Shown here piece by piece: positions 1 through 6,723 of a DNA stretch of 14,296 bases (the stretch's first letter is position 1; each line of letters starts with the position of its first letter). This DNA comes from Elusimicrobiota bacterium (lineage in GTDB: Bacteria > CG03 > SLGR01 > JAGXOG01): positions 1 through 14,296 of the forward strand of contig JAQICQ010000093.1 of NCBI GenBank assembly GCA_027858455.1, given 5' to 3'. Made by a program: the position numbers and the translations under genes. The notes below the pieces were generated by a model. That model was not told where the DNA came from. It saw only the letters and a program-made list of their open reading frames with translations, and did no database searches.

Positions 1-130
1 TTTTCAACTTTTCCATAACATTTTAAATTACAAAAACAATTAAGTTTTATGTTGTCCCAAAGTTAATGGACTGGCTTTTATGCAAAGAGCTGCCGTATTG
101 ACGGTAAAATCTAAAAAAATTTGCGGGGTA

Positions 131-745
131 TTATATTATAATATTGCGGTCTTTAAGATAAGAACGGCAGGCCTCTACCGAGGTAAAATGATACCCCTGC
201 ATACCGTGTCGGCGGGCATTTTCAATGACTCTTATTTTATCATCAATAAGCAGTATTTTTGCCGCAGGAATACCGGTTTCCTTTGCAGGAATATCGTAAA
301 AATTCTGATCGTGTTTTGTATATCCCTTATCGCAGGATATACAGAGATAATTAAAATACCTCATAAAATCATGGAGTTTATCCAGTTCGTATATCCAGTT
401 GGTCTGGTCGGAAAAGATGCCCAGCTGGTAATTATCTATAGTTTCTATAAGCTCAACCATGCCGGCCCTAGGCTGAAAATTATCTAAGTACACATACCGG
501 TATTTTTCAAGATCGTCCGGCACACCGAGTATTTCGGCAATAGACCGCCAGTAATTGTCTTCTGTGGTTTTTCCGGCAGTATAGCCGTTGTCCAGACCTG
601 ACAGATATCCGGCAATTTCATACATTTCTTCAAACGGTCTGTCAAAGATATGGGCAAGTTTTAAGATACCAAGCTGAAACCCCTCCGGCGCGATAACTCC
701 CCCGTAGTCAAAAAGAACCATCTTTACATTATCGGAAAGGCTCAT
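131..745 (-). CDS. HAD-superfamily hydrolase
   Basis: This 204-residue protein resembles the YihX/haloacid-dehalogenase-like phosphatases. Motif I is LFDYGGVIA with the nucleophile D13. The usual second Asp is Gly (D-Y-G), as in the FDLGGV group. Motif II is S112 (GIFSDQTNW), motif III is K144 (GYTKHDQNFYD), and motif IV is D168-D169 (LLIDDKIRVIENARRHGM). A helical cap lies at about residues 20-95. It is probably a small phosphatase or phosphate-sugar hydrolase acting on an unknown substrate. The ATG overlaps the TGA of the HD gene by four bases. The remaining 130 bases downstream carry no gene I can support and no convincing terminator. Confidence 0.88.
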   Translation of the reverse strand: MSLSDNVKMVLFDYGGVIAPEGFQLGILKLAHIFDRPFEEMYEIAGYLSGLDNGYTAGKTTEDNYWRSIAEILGVPDDLEKYRYVYLDNFQPRAGMVELIETIDNYQLGIFSDQTNWIYELDKLHDFMRYFNYLCISCDKGYTKHDQNFYDIPAKETGIPAAKILLIDDKIRVIENARRHGMQGYHFTSVEACRSYLKDRNIII

Positions 746-1287
746 AATCCCAGTTCCCTGTCAATGCTTTTCCTGGCCTCTAAAGTTATCTCTATAAATT
801 TCTTTAAAGACAGACCAAGCTTTTCGGAACTCTTTATCTGATCCCTGTCGGCGCCGGTGGCAAACCTTTTCTCGTTAAATCTGCGCATGACAAAATCCGC
901 ATCAAGACTCTTTAATTTTTTATCCGGATGCATAAGCGCCGCGGCAACTATAAGCCCGGTAAGCGGGTCAACCGCATAGAGAGCCCTTTCCATTTTGGTT
1001 ACCGGATCTTTTTTGCCGGCGTGAGCTTTAACGGCATCTATAACCTCCGGGGAAAAACCTTTCTTAGAAAGAATTTCGGCGGATTCCAACCCGTGCCGTT
1101 TAAAATTATCTTTTGTCGTTTCATAATCTATATCATGGACAAGCCCCGCCCGGGCCCAGCTTACCTGGTCGCCGTTAAAATGTTCGGCCAGCGCTTTCAT
1201 TGAAACTTCAGTTGCCAGCATATGTTTTATGAGGTTCTTTGTTTTTATCTTTTCCTTTAAAAGTTTTATTATCTTTTCTCTTTTCAT
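742..1287 (-). CDS. HD-domain (HDIG-type) metal-dependent phosphohydrolase-like protein
   Basis: This is a 181-residue cytoplasmic protein with the full set of HD-superfamily metal ligands: H22 (IKHMLATE), H51-D52 (GLVHDIDYE), H65 (KRHGLESAEIL), H88 (KAHAG) and D107 (YAVDPLTG). Short stand-alone HDIG proteins of this pattern are widespread and usually uncharacterised; phosphomonoester or nucleotide hydrolysis is the family expectation, and the substrate cannot be told here. The start is ATG 1287, with GGAAAG just upstream. A four-codon ATG frame with a better placed GGAG ends in TGA overlapping this start. The gene's own TGA overlaps the following HAD gene (ATGA), so the two hydrolases are very likely made together. 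Confidence 0.85.
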   Translation of the reverse strand: MKREKIIKLLKEKIKTKNLIKHMLATEVSMKALAEHFNGDQVSWARAGLVHDIDYETTKDNFKRHGLESAEILSKKGFSPEVIDAVKAHAGKKDPVTKMERALYAVDPLTGLIVAAALMHPDKKLKSLDADFVMRRFNEKRFATGADRDQIKSSEKLGLSLKKFIEITLEARKSIDRELGL

Positions 1288-1315
1288 TCTCTTTCCATCT
1301 TTTTATCTCCGGCTC

Positions 1316-2110
1316 TTAAAAGAAAAACAATCCTGTCAACCCAAGCGCAGCACAGTAATACGCGAAATAATGAAGTTTATAATTTTTCACAACGGCAAGA
1401 AGTAATTTCAAAGCAATATAACCAACGATAAAAGATGCTATTACCCCCGCTCCTAATTCAAACAGGTTTATTGAAGAACCCGGCAGGTTTTTAAACTCAA
1501 GAATCTCAAGCAAAGTCGCGCCTGCTACCGCGGGAATCATCATAAGAAAAGAAAACTTAGCAGCTTCCGACCTTTTTAATCCGACAAATGCGCCTGTAGT
1601 TATTGTAATGCCCGATCTCGATATGCCGGGCAAAATTGCCACTGCCTGGCTTATCCCTATAATAACAGTTTTCAGCCAGCCCATATTATTTATATCATAC
1701 TTCTCTGCTTTAAAATAACGCCCGGCAAAAAGAACCAGGCCGGTCACTATAAGCAGTATATAAACAATGTAATTTCCTGAAAATAAATTTTCTATGAACT
1801 CTTTAAAAAATATACCAACAAGGCCCGCAGGGACATTTGCAAGGATTAAAAACCATGCCGCTTTTTTATATTTTACGCTTTCGGTAAAAACACCAAAAGA
1901 AGACAAAAACCCTTTCAGTATATCTATAATATCCCGGTAAAATACAACGACTACCGCAAGTAAAGTTCCCGTATGGAGAAAAACCTCGGTATATATGCCC
2001 GCTTCTTTCATACCGAAAGCATTTTGAAATATTATAAGATGCCCTGAACTGCTTACGGGGAAAAATTCGGTAAGCCCCTGAACGATCCCGAGAATTATAT
2101 TTTCAAGCAT
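1316..2110 (-). CDS. uppP: Undecaprenyl-diphosphatase UppP (BacA)
   Basis: This integral membrane enzyme removes one phosphate from undecaprenyl diphosphate to recycle the lipid carrier for peptidoglycan and other envelope polymers; extra copies give bacitracin resistance. The 264 residues show about seven to eight hydrophobic segments and both signature motifs: the E/QxxxE-plus-serine block QGLTEFFPVSSSGHL (E15, S20-22, H24) and PGISRSGIT at about residue 160. The length is normal. The ATG is 6 bases after the ferritin stop, with only an A-rich leader and no clear SD, so its translation may depend on coupling. The HD-domain gene follows after 28 bases. Confidence 0.95.
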   Translation of the reverse strand: MLENIILGIVQGLTEFFPVSSSGHLIIFQNAFGMKEAGIYTEVFLHTGTLLAVVVVFYRDIIDILKGFLSSFGVFTESVKYKKAAWFLILANVPAGLVGIFFKEFIENLFSGNYIVYILLIVTGLVLFAGRYFKAEKYDINNMGWLKTVIIGISQAVAILPGISRSGITITTGAFVGLKRSEAAKFSFLMMIPAVAGATLLEILEFKNLPGSSINLFELGAGVIASFIVGYIALKLLLAVVKNYKLHYFAYYCAALGLTGLFFF

Positions 2111-2116
2111 TACTTT

Positions 2117-2599
2117 TTATTTTCTTTCACCGAGCTCGTTATCTAAACGGGTAATATCGTCGCCGGCATTTTTAATTTTTTTAATGACTTTTTCAACCGA
2201 TTCTTCTTCCTCTTCCTGCTCTTTGACAAACCATTCAAGCATGGCGACAGTCTTTTTATCGTCAAGGTCGCGGGCTATATCCATTAAATTATCTATCAGG
2301 GCAGTGACTTTTTTCTCATGTTTCAGCGTCTCTTTAAATACTTCCAGCGGAGAACCCCATTCTGCGGGAGGAGTTTCCAAATCCTGCATGGTAGCCCGGA
2401 CCCCGCAATCTATAAGATAGTCATATAATCTTTCAGCGTGAGCAGTCTCTTCTTCTGCCTGCTCTTTCATCCATGCGGCAAATCCGCCAAGTTCTTTAAA
2501 GTCAAAATATGATGCCATAGAAAGATAGAGATATGCCGACCATAGTTCCCTGTTTATCTGCCTGTTTATCGCATCCTGAAGTCTTTTGTCTATTGCCAT
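2117..2599 (-). CDS. Ferritin (non-haem, FtnA-type)
   Basis: This iron-storage protein oxidises Fe(II) and stores it in a 24-subunit shell. The 160 residues form the four-helix ferritin fold plus a short fifth helix. The ferroxidase ligands are all present at family positions: E18 (NRELWSAYLYLSMASYF), E51 and H54 (EEETAHAERL), E95, E127 and Q128 (FVKEQEEEEE). There is no bacterioferritin haem-ligand Met pattern, and the protein aligns with FtnA in length, so classical ferritin is preferred over Bfr or Dps. The ATG lies about 9 bases after GGGAG in a duplicated leader. The TAA is 6 bases before uppP, so the two are probably co-transcribed. Confidence 0.93.
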   Translation of the reverse strand: MAIDKRLQDAINRQINRELWSAYLYLSMASYFDFKELGGFAAWMKEQAEEETAHAERLYDYLIDCGVRATMQDLETPPAEWGSPLEVFKETLKHEKKVTALIDNLMDIARDLDDKKTVAMLEWFVKEQEEEEESVEKVIKKIKNAGDDITRLDNELGERK

Positions 2600-2606
2600 T
2601 TTTTTC

Positions 2607-2634
2607 TTCTCCCTGCCATTTTCTCCCTGCCATT
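2607..2634. repeat. Exact 14-bp tandem duplication at the ferritin ribosome-binding site
   Basis: The plus-strand sequence ttctccctgccatt occurs twice in direct succession (2607-2620 and 2621-2634). On the coding strand each copy reads AATGGCAGGGAGAA, so each contains an ATG and a GGGAG SD core. Both ATGs are out of frame with ferritin (20 and 34 bases upstream of its ATG). The copy nearest the gene supplies the working SD, with about 9 bases to the real ATG. Confidence 0.92.
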
Positions 2635-2671
2635 AATGTTTCTACAATCCTCTAATTAATTTTATTTTAAT

Positions 2672-2700
2672 ATTTTATCTAATTTTAAAAAAAAACACAA
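2672..2700 (-). promoter_or_regulatory. Possible promoter for the ferritin operon
   Basis: On the minus strand TTGTGT (2695-2700, 3/6) is followed after 17 bases by TAAAAT (2672-2677, 5/6 to TATAAT), about 70 bases before the ferritin ATG. The 2600-2755 gap is the longest gene-free stretch in the window and very AT-rich, so a promoter here is expected but the exact boxes are uncertain. No Fur-box-like palindrome was recognised. Confidence 0.35.
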
Positions 2701-2755
2701 AAACATAACTGATAAAATAGAAATCCTAAACTTAAACCTTATATATAAAAATTCA

Positions 2756-3004
2756 TCATAAAATTTCTTCTTTTCGCGCGCGGCTGTAACTTTTTATCTT
2801 TGCTTCGCGTTTTAATGCGGATGAGCGGGAAGGATGGGTTTCATTCCAGAGAAGTTTCACAGGGCCGAAAGACCGGGTGTAGCTCCCTCCCCGCCCGGAA
2901 TTATGCTCATTTATCCTTCTTGGAATATCAGTGGTAATCCCGGTATAATAAGATCCGTTGGAACATTTAACTATATAGACATACCAACTCTTTTCAGCCG
3001 TCAT
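2756..3004 (-). CDS. Small GIY-YIG nuclease-superfamily protein (YhbQ/UPF0213-like)
   Basis: This 82-residue single-domain protein starts MTAEKSWYVYIVKCSNGSYY and fits the GIY-YIG fold. The family's GIY half is represented by VYIVKC and the YIG half by YYTGIT, followed by the catalytic-helix arginines (DIPRRINEHN), a TRSFGPVKLLW strand and the REAKIKS helix with the conserved glutamate. YhbQ-type members are suspected DNA-repair or structure-specific nucleases, but their substrates are poorly known. I use ATG 3004, with a weak GGAA 6 bases upstream; a TTG at 3016 is possible and would add four residues. It follows dinB by 17 bases, consistent with a DNA-repair role. It ends with two consecutive TGA stops. 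Confidence 0.88.
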   Translation of the reverse strand: MTAEKSWYVYIVKCSNGSYYTGITTDIPRRINEHNSGRGGSYTRSFGPVKLLWNETHPSRSSALKREAKIKSYSRARKEEIL

Positions 3005-3021
3005 TGTAAATTCCAAAACTC

Positions 3022-4287
3022 TTAAACATCTTCTCTCTTTCTTTCTTTTGTATTTTTAAAATCCGCGCCGGCGGGATATATTATTCCGGCTCCGTGTTTT
3101 TTCCTTATCTCATCTATCGCCTTATATATCTTTTCCTTTTTTTTATCATCTTTTTTAATCTCAAAAAGATTAAACTGCGGCTGGCGGTCAGCTATTTTTT
3201 CCTCTTTAAAATTTGATACTTTGACTCCGACAAGACGGACCTTTTTATTTTCTTTATTATCTTTTTTATTAAATATCGCATAAAGATCGCTGACGGTATT
3301 AAATATATCTTCGGTATAATTAACGCTCTCAATAAGCGTCCTGGACCTGGTGAAACTTTCAAATCCGGCGAGCCGTATTTTTAAAGAGACCGTCCGGCCC
3401 TTTAAATCCGCCGTTCTTAATCTGCGGGATACTTTGTCGGAAAGTTTTAAAAGAACCGATTTGAGCAAATTTTTATCGGCCTTGTCTTCTGAAATATTCC
3501 CGGAAAGATGCCCGGAAATATTCTCAAAAAAAGTATATTCATTGCTGACTGATTTTACATCATTTTCAGTCCGGATATTTCTTTTGTCTATACCCCGGGA
3601 AAGTTTCCATAATCTCTCTCCGTTTTTGCCGAAACTATCCGCTATCTCTTTATGGTCCCGTGCGGCAAGGTCGCCTATTTTATAAATACCCATTGAATTT
3701 AATTTTTCAACGGTCTTTTTACCCGCACCCCATAGTTTATCTACTCCGAGCGGATTTAAGAATTGCCTGATTTGAGACTCTTTTACTACAACAAAACCGT
3801 CCGGTTTCCTGATATCGGAAGCTATCTTTGCTATGGACTTATTCGGAGCCAGCCCCACAGAAGAGGTAAGTCCGGTTTTAAACTTAATCTTTTCTTTTAG
3901 TTTCCTCGCGGTATTTTCGGGAGTTTTAAAAAGATGGAAACTGCCGGTGATATCAAGGAAAGCTTCGTCAATACTCAGTTTTTCTACCTCCGGGGTAAAA
4001 TCTTTAAAAACGCTGAATATCTCCCGGGATTCGCGGCTGTATAGTTCCATATTTACGGGAAGAAAAACCGCTTGCGGACATCTTCTGTAGGCTATGCTTA
4101 TAGGCATAGCCGAAGATATGCCGAATTTTCTTGCTTCATACGAGCAGGCAGATACCACCCCCCTGCCGCGGCCGGCTTTCGGGTCGGCGCCGACTACTAC
4201 GGGTTTGCCTGCGTAGGCGGAATTGTGTTTTTGCTCTACAGAAGCAAAAAATGCATCCATATCAAGATGAATTATATATTTATGCAA
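3022..4287 (-). CDS. dinB: DNA polymerase IV (Y-family translesion polymerase)
   Basis: Pol IV is a low-fidelity polymerase that copies past damaged bases. The 421 residues carry the Y-family active-site carboxylates D9 (HLDMDAFFASVEQ) and D107-E108 (SIDEAFLDITG), the fingers/palm motif VVSACSYEARKFGI, the helix-hairpin-helix region GVDKLWGAGKKTVEKLNSMGI and a little-finger domain at about 245-365. A beta-clamp-binding motif QFNLF lies near residue 375, followed by a lysine-rich tail. The start is unusual: TTG at 4287 is 12 bases from a strong GGAGG (4300-4304), whereas an in-frame CTG at 4293 is 6 bases from it and would add two residues. No LexA-like operator is evident upstream. It ends 17 bases before the next gene's ATG. 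Confidence 0.95.
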   Translation of the reverse strand: MHKYIIHLDMDAFFASVEQKHNSAYAGKPVVVGADPKAGRGRGVVSACSYEARKFGISSAMPISIAYRRCPQAVFLPVNMELYSRESREIFSVFKDFTPEVEKLSIDEAFLDITGSFHLFKTPENTARKLKEKIKFKTGLTSSVGLAPNKSIAKIASDIRKPDGFVVVKESQIRQFLNPLGVDKLWGAGKKTVEKLNSMGIYKIGDLAARDHKEIADSFGKNGERLWKLSRGIDKRNIRTENDVKSVSNEYTFFENISGHLSGNISEDKADKNLLKSVLLKLSDKVSRRLRTADLKGRTVSLKIRLAGFESFTRSRTLIESVNYTEDIFNTVSDLYAIFNKKDNKENKKVRLVGVKVSNFKEEKIADRQPQFNLFEIKKDDKKKEKIYKAIDEIRKKHGAGIIYPAGADFKNTKERKREDV

Positions 4288-4299
4288 TTTCAGGTTTGA

Positions 4300-4304
4300 C
4301 CTCC
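4300..4304 (-). promoter_or_regulatory. Shine-Dalgarno site that questions the dinB start
   Basis: GGAGG on the minus strand is 6 bases from an in-frame CTG (4291-4293) and 12 bases from TTG (4285-4287). No ATG or GTG start is in frame between it and the conserved HLDMD motif. It favours either a rare CTG start or TTG with a long spacer. Confidence 0.6.
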
Positions 4305-4362
4305 GGACTTGACGGTAAAAAGAGCGCTGGACATTTTAAAATTAAATTCCCCGGGTGAGCGT

Positions 4363-5301
4363 TTACTTTTTGCGATTTACCGCTCTCTTTGCGGCAGATA
4401 CAATATCCGCGGTATCAAGGCCGTATTTTTTTTGAAGCTCCCCGGGAGAGCCTGACTCGCCGAAAGAGTTATCTACCGCAACAAATTCTATGGGGACCGG
4501 ATTGGTTTCAGAAATAACCCGGGCTACCGCAGAACCAAGACCCCCGATTTTTTGATGGTTTTCCGATACCACTATTGCGCCTGTATCTTTTGCGGCGCTT
4601 AATACCGCATACCGGTCAAGCGGTTTTATGGTATGCATATTTATTACCCCTGCTTTAATGCCTTTCGAAGAAAGAAGTTTCGCGGCTTCAAGTGATTTAT
4701 GAACCATTATACCGTATGCTATAAGCGTTACATCTTTACCCTCTTTCAGACTTACGGATTTGCCTATTTCAAACGGGGTCTCTTTCTCGGTAATAACCGG
4801 CCAGGGCCGCCTTCCGCTTCGCATATATACCGGCCCTTTTGATTCTATAAGCGCCTTTGTGGCTTTACGAGCTTCAACTGCGTCTGCCGGGCAGATTACC
4901 CTCATTTCCGGCAGGACACTCATTACTGCTATATCCTCCAGAGACTGAGCGGTAGCGCCGTCGTTTCCCACTTCCAGCCCGGGATGAGAACCTACAAGTT
5001 TCACATTGGCCTTATTGTAGCAGAGAGAAACTCTTATCTGGTCGTATGCTCTGGTAGTAAGAAAGACCGCAAAAGAATTAACAAAAGGAATAAATCCGGT
5101 CATGCTGAACCCTGCCCCCTCGCCCACCATATCCTGTTCGGATATACCGAATGTGTAAAATCTTTCAGGAAATTCTTTTTCAAAAAGTTTAGTCCGGTTA
5201 GCGTCTTCCAGATCAGCCGAAAGAACGACTATTCTCTTGTCTTCTCTGCCAAATTCTACTAACGCTTCACCGTAACCGTCTCTTACCGCTTTAGTTTCCA
5301 T
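4363..5301 (-). CDS. Transketolase, C-terminal subunit
   Basis: This is the partner of the preceding subunit gene and supplies the pyrimidine-binding and C-terminal domains. The 312 residues contain the catalytic glutamate E55 in GISEQDMVGEGAGF, which activates the thiamine ring, then AYDQIRVSLCYNKANVKLVG and LEDIAVMSVLPEMRVICPAD in the Pyr domain. The transketolase C-terminal domain starts at about residue 180 (VTLIAYGIMVHKSLEAAKLL, then SENHQKIGGLGSAV and DNSFGESGSPGELQKKYGL). E1 components of ketoacid dehydrogenases and DXS are related, but the split layout with the N subunit next door and the SPGELQKKYGL ending fit transketolase. The ATG is preceded by GGAG at 7 bases and sits inside the end of the upstream frame, indicating coupling. 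Confidence 0.93.
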   Translation of the reverse strand: METKAVRDGYGEALVEFGREDKRIVVLSADLEDANRTKLFEKEFPERFYTFGISEQDMVGEGAGFSMTGFIPFVNSFAVFLTTRAYDQIRVSLCYNKANVKLVGSHPGLEVGNDGATAQSLEDIAVMSVLPEMRVICPADAVEARKATKALIESKGPVYMRSGRRPWPVITEKETPFEIGKSVSLKEGKDVTLIAYGIMVHKSLEAAKLLSSKGIKAGVINMHTIKPLDRYAVLSAAKDTGAIVVSENHQKIGGLGSAVARVISETNPVPIEFVAVDNSFGESGSPGELQKKYGLDTADIVSAAKRAVNRKK

Positions 5302-6148
5302 CTTTTATCTCCGCTTTAAAACCAAGTTCTTTCAGGGCTTGCGCCAGCTGTTCCTTATCGGGGTTTTTGGCGTGCCATTCAAATCTGTCTTCCATATAAC
5401 TTATTCCTTTACCTTTTACTGTATTAGCTTTTATAAAAAGCGGTTTTTCACCGGCAGCTCCGGTATTGTCCAGGGCGTCGGCAATCTGAACATAGTCATG
5501 ACCGTCAATCTCTAAAACCTCCCAGCCGAAATCCTTTAGTTTATCGGTAACAGGCTCGAGTTTCTTTATCCTATCTATCCTCCCGTTTTCCTGTATGCCG
5601 TTATAATCAAGTATGGCGCATAAATTATCAAGCCGGTACTGGGCGGCGGTCATTACTGTCTCCCATACCTGCCCTTCCTGCATTTCACCGTCTCCGAGCA
5701 TACAGTAAACTCTGGAATTCTTTCCGGCAAGTTTTGAGCCGAGAGCCATACCGGAAGCCACCGACAGACCCTGTCCGAGCGAACCGGTTGAAAGCTCTAC
5801 ACCGGGCACGTCCCTATGGACATGTCCCTGAAGCAGTCCTCCAAATTTTCTAAACGATTTAAATTCTTCTCCGGGAAAATATCCGCAGTTTCCTAAAACC
5901 GCATAGAGCGCGGGCGATGCATGGCCTTTTGACATTATGAACCTGTCTCTCTCTGCCCATCCGGGATTTTCAGGGTCATGCTTCATCTTGTAATTATAGA
6001 GAACATTTATAATATCAACAGCCGACAACGAACCGCCGGGATGCCCTGCCCGGGCGGTATATATCATCTCTACTATATCTTTTCTTAAACCCGCCGAAGC
6101 AGTTTTAAGCTCTTCTATCTTTTTTCTTCTGTTATGTTTAATGGTCAA
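5291..6148 (-). CDS. Transketolase, N-terminal (thiamine diphosphate-binding) subunit
   Basis: This is the N-terminal half of a split transketolase, which moves two-carbon units between sugar phosphates in the non-oxidative pentose phosphate pathway. The 285 residues include GHPGGSLS (H36), SKGHASPAL (H76), GHVHRDVPGVELSTGSLGQGL and the thiamine-diphosphate/Mg motif GDGEMQEGQ (152-160) ending at N183. The best start is TTG at 6148. AGGAG lies only 3 bases upstream, shorter than ideal, and the hsp20 stop lies inside that SD; no ATG is available before the conserved GHPGG motif except M28, which is too late. It overlaps the C-terminal subunit gene by 11 bases. The two chains should form an alpha2beta2-type enzyme. 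Confidence 0.93.
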   Translation of the reverse strand: MTIKHNRRKKIEELKTASAGLRKDIVEMIYTARAGHPGGSLSAVDIINVLYNYKMKHDPENPGWAERDRFIMSKGHASPALYAVLGNCGYFPGEEFKSFRKFGGLLQGHVHRDVPGVELSTGSLGQGLSVASGMALGSKLAGKNSRVYCMLGDGEMQEGQVWETVMTAAQYRLDNLCAILDYNGIQENGRIDRIKKLEPVTDKLKDFGWEVLEIDGHDYVQIADALDNTGAAGEKPLFIKANTVKGKGISYMEDRFEWHAKNPDKEQLAQALKELGFKAEIKDGN

Positions 6149-6154
6149 TCTCTC

Positions 6155-6637
6155 CTAACTTATATCTATCTTTTTCCTTTTTGAAAAAGTCTTCTTGGGC
6201 AACTCTACGACGAGTATCCCTTTAAGACAGCGGGCTTTAGCTTTTTCGGGATCTATCGGAGACGGTAGAGTGAAAGCCCGGGAAAAACTCCCGTATTCTC
6301 TTTCAACTTTCAACCATTTCCCTTCTTTTGTCTCTTCTTCCTCCCGGTATTCACCGGATATTCTAACCGAATTTTTATCAACTTCTATATCTACATCTTC
6401 TTTGTCCATCCCGGCCACAGCAGCAAATACCGTAAATTTTTTGTCAGATTCTTTTATATTTATTCTCGGTTCTGAAGCTAAATTAACAACCTCCGGAAAC
6501 CTGTTAAAAAATTCGTCTTTTACAGAATCAACAAACCCTCCTATGCCAAGTTCGGTAACTTTTTTAAATGGTTTCTGCTTTCTTCTTACCGGCACAGCTA
6601 CATCATTTTTAGTTGCCTTTTTTTTCTTTTTTTCCAT
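6155..6637 (-). CDS. Small heat-shock protein, Hsp20/alpha-crystallin family
   Basis: This is an ATP-independent holdase chaperone that binds unfolding proteins in the cytoplasm. The 160 residues start with a very basic tail (MEKKKKKATK). A variable N-terminal region contains FVDSVKDEFFNRFPEV, and the alpha-crystallin domain spans about residues 57-150 (INIKESDKKFTVFAAVAGM, then FSRAFTLPSPID and the signature LKGILVVELPKK, family form GxLxxxxPK). The extreme C-terminus KKIDIS holds the I-x-I motif that mediates oligomer assembly. The ATG is set by an AAAGGAGGT ribosome-binding site 7 bases upstream. The TAG stop lies 6 bases before the transketolase start, so the chaperone and transketolase genes are probably in one transcript. 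Confidence 0.93.
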   Translation of the reverse strand: MEKKKKKATKNDVAVPVRRKQKPFKKVTELGIGGFVDSVKDEFFNRFPEVVNLASEPRINIKESDKKFTVFAAVAGMDKEDVDIEVDKNSVRISGEYREEEETKEGKWLKVEREYGSFSRAFTLPSPIDPEKAKARCLKGILVVELPKKTFSKRKKIDIS

Positions 6638-6644
6638 AACTATT

Positions 6645-6653
6645 ACCTCCTTT
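6645..6653 (-). promoter_or_regulatory. Full-consensus Shine-Dalgarno site of hsp20
   Basis: The minus strand reads AAAGGAGGT, nearly complete complementarity to the 16S rRNA 3' end, with 7 bases between it and the hsp20 ATG. It is clearly the strongest ribosome-binding site in the window and suggests high expression of this chaperone. Confidence 0.85.
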
Positions 6654-6684
6654 ATTTACATTAAAAATCCCTTTACTTAATAAT

Positions 6685-6712
6685 ATAATAAAAATTTACG
6701 CTACTTTTACAA
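6685..6712 (-). promoter_or_regulatory. Putative sigma-70-type promoter for hsp20-tkt
   Basis: On the minus strand a TTGTAA (6707-6712, 4/6 to TTGACA) is followed after 16 bases by TATTAT (6685-6690, 5/6 to TATAAT). Transcription would begin near 6678, about 40 bases before the hsp20 ATG. It lies in the 86-base gap between miaA and hsp20. I see no CIRCE-type inverted repeat, so heat control by HrcA is not indicated. The AT-rich setting makes chance matches likely. Confidence 0.4.
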
Positions 6713-6723
6713 CTTAAAAACAC

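Noticed and set aside
98..109. 12-bp match ttgacggtaaaa shared with 4309-4320, both intergenic.
   Set aside because: Several 12-mer repeats are expected by chance in 14 kb, the flanks differ, and there is no inverted structure.
1..130. Possible start of another minus-strand gene (ATG at 14-16) or a terminator after the HAD gene.
   Set aside because: Only five codons are visible and no SD precedes them. The only hairpin (CCGT-ATTG-ACGG) is four base pairs and lacks a proper U-run.
80..487. Plus-strand open frame of 135 codons at the left end.
   Set aside because: It is antisense to the HAD hydrolase gene, has no recognisable domain and no SD. The same applies to the other plus-strand frames across the window.
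2600..2755. Fur box or iron-responsive operator upstream of ferritin.
   Set aside because: I found no palindrome resembling GATAATGATAATCATTATC; the region is mostly A/T runs.
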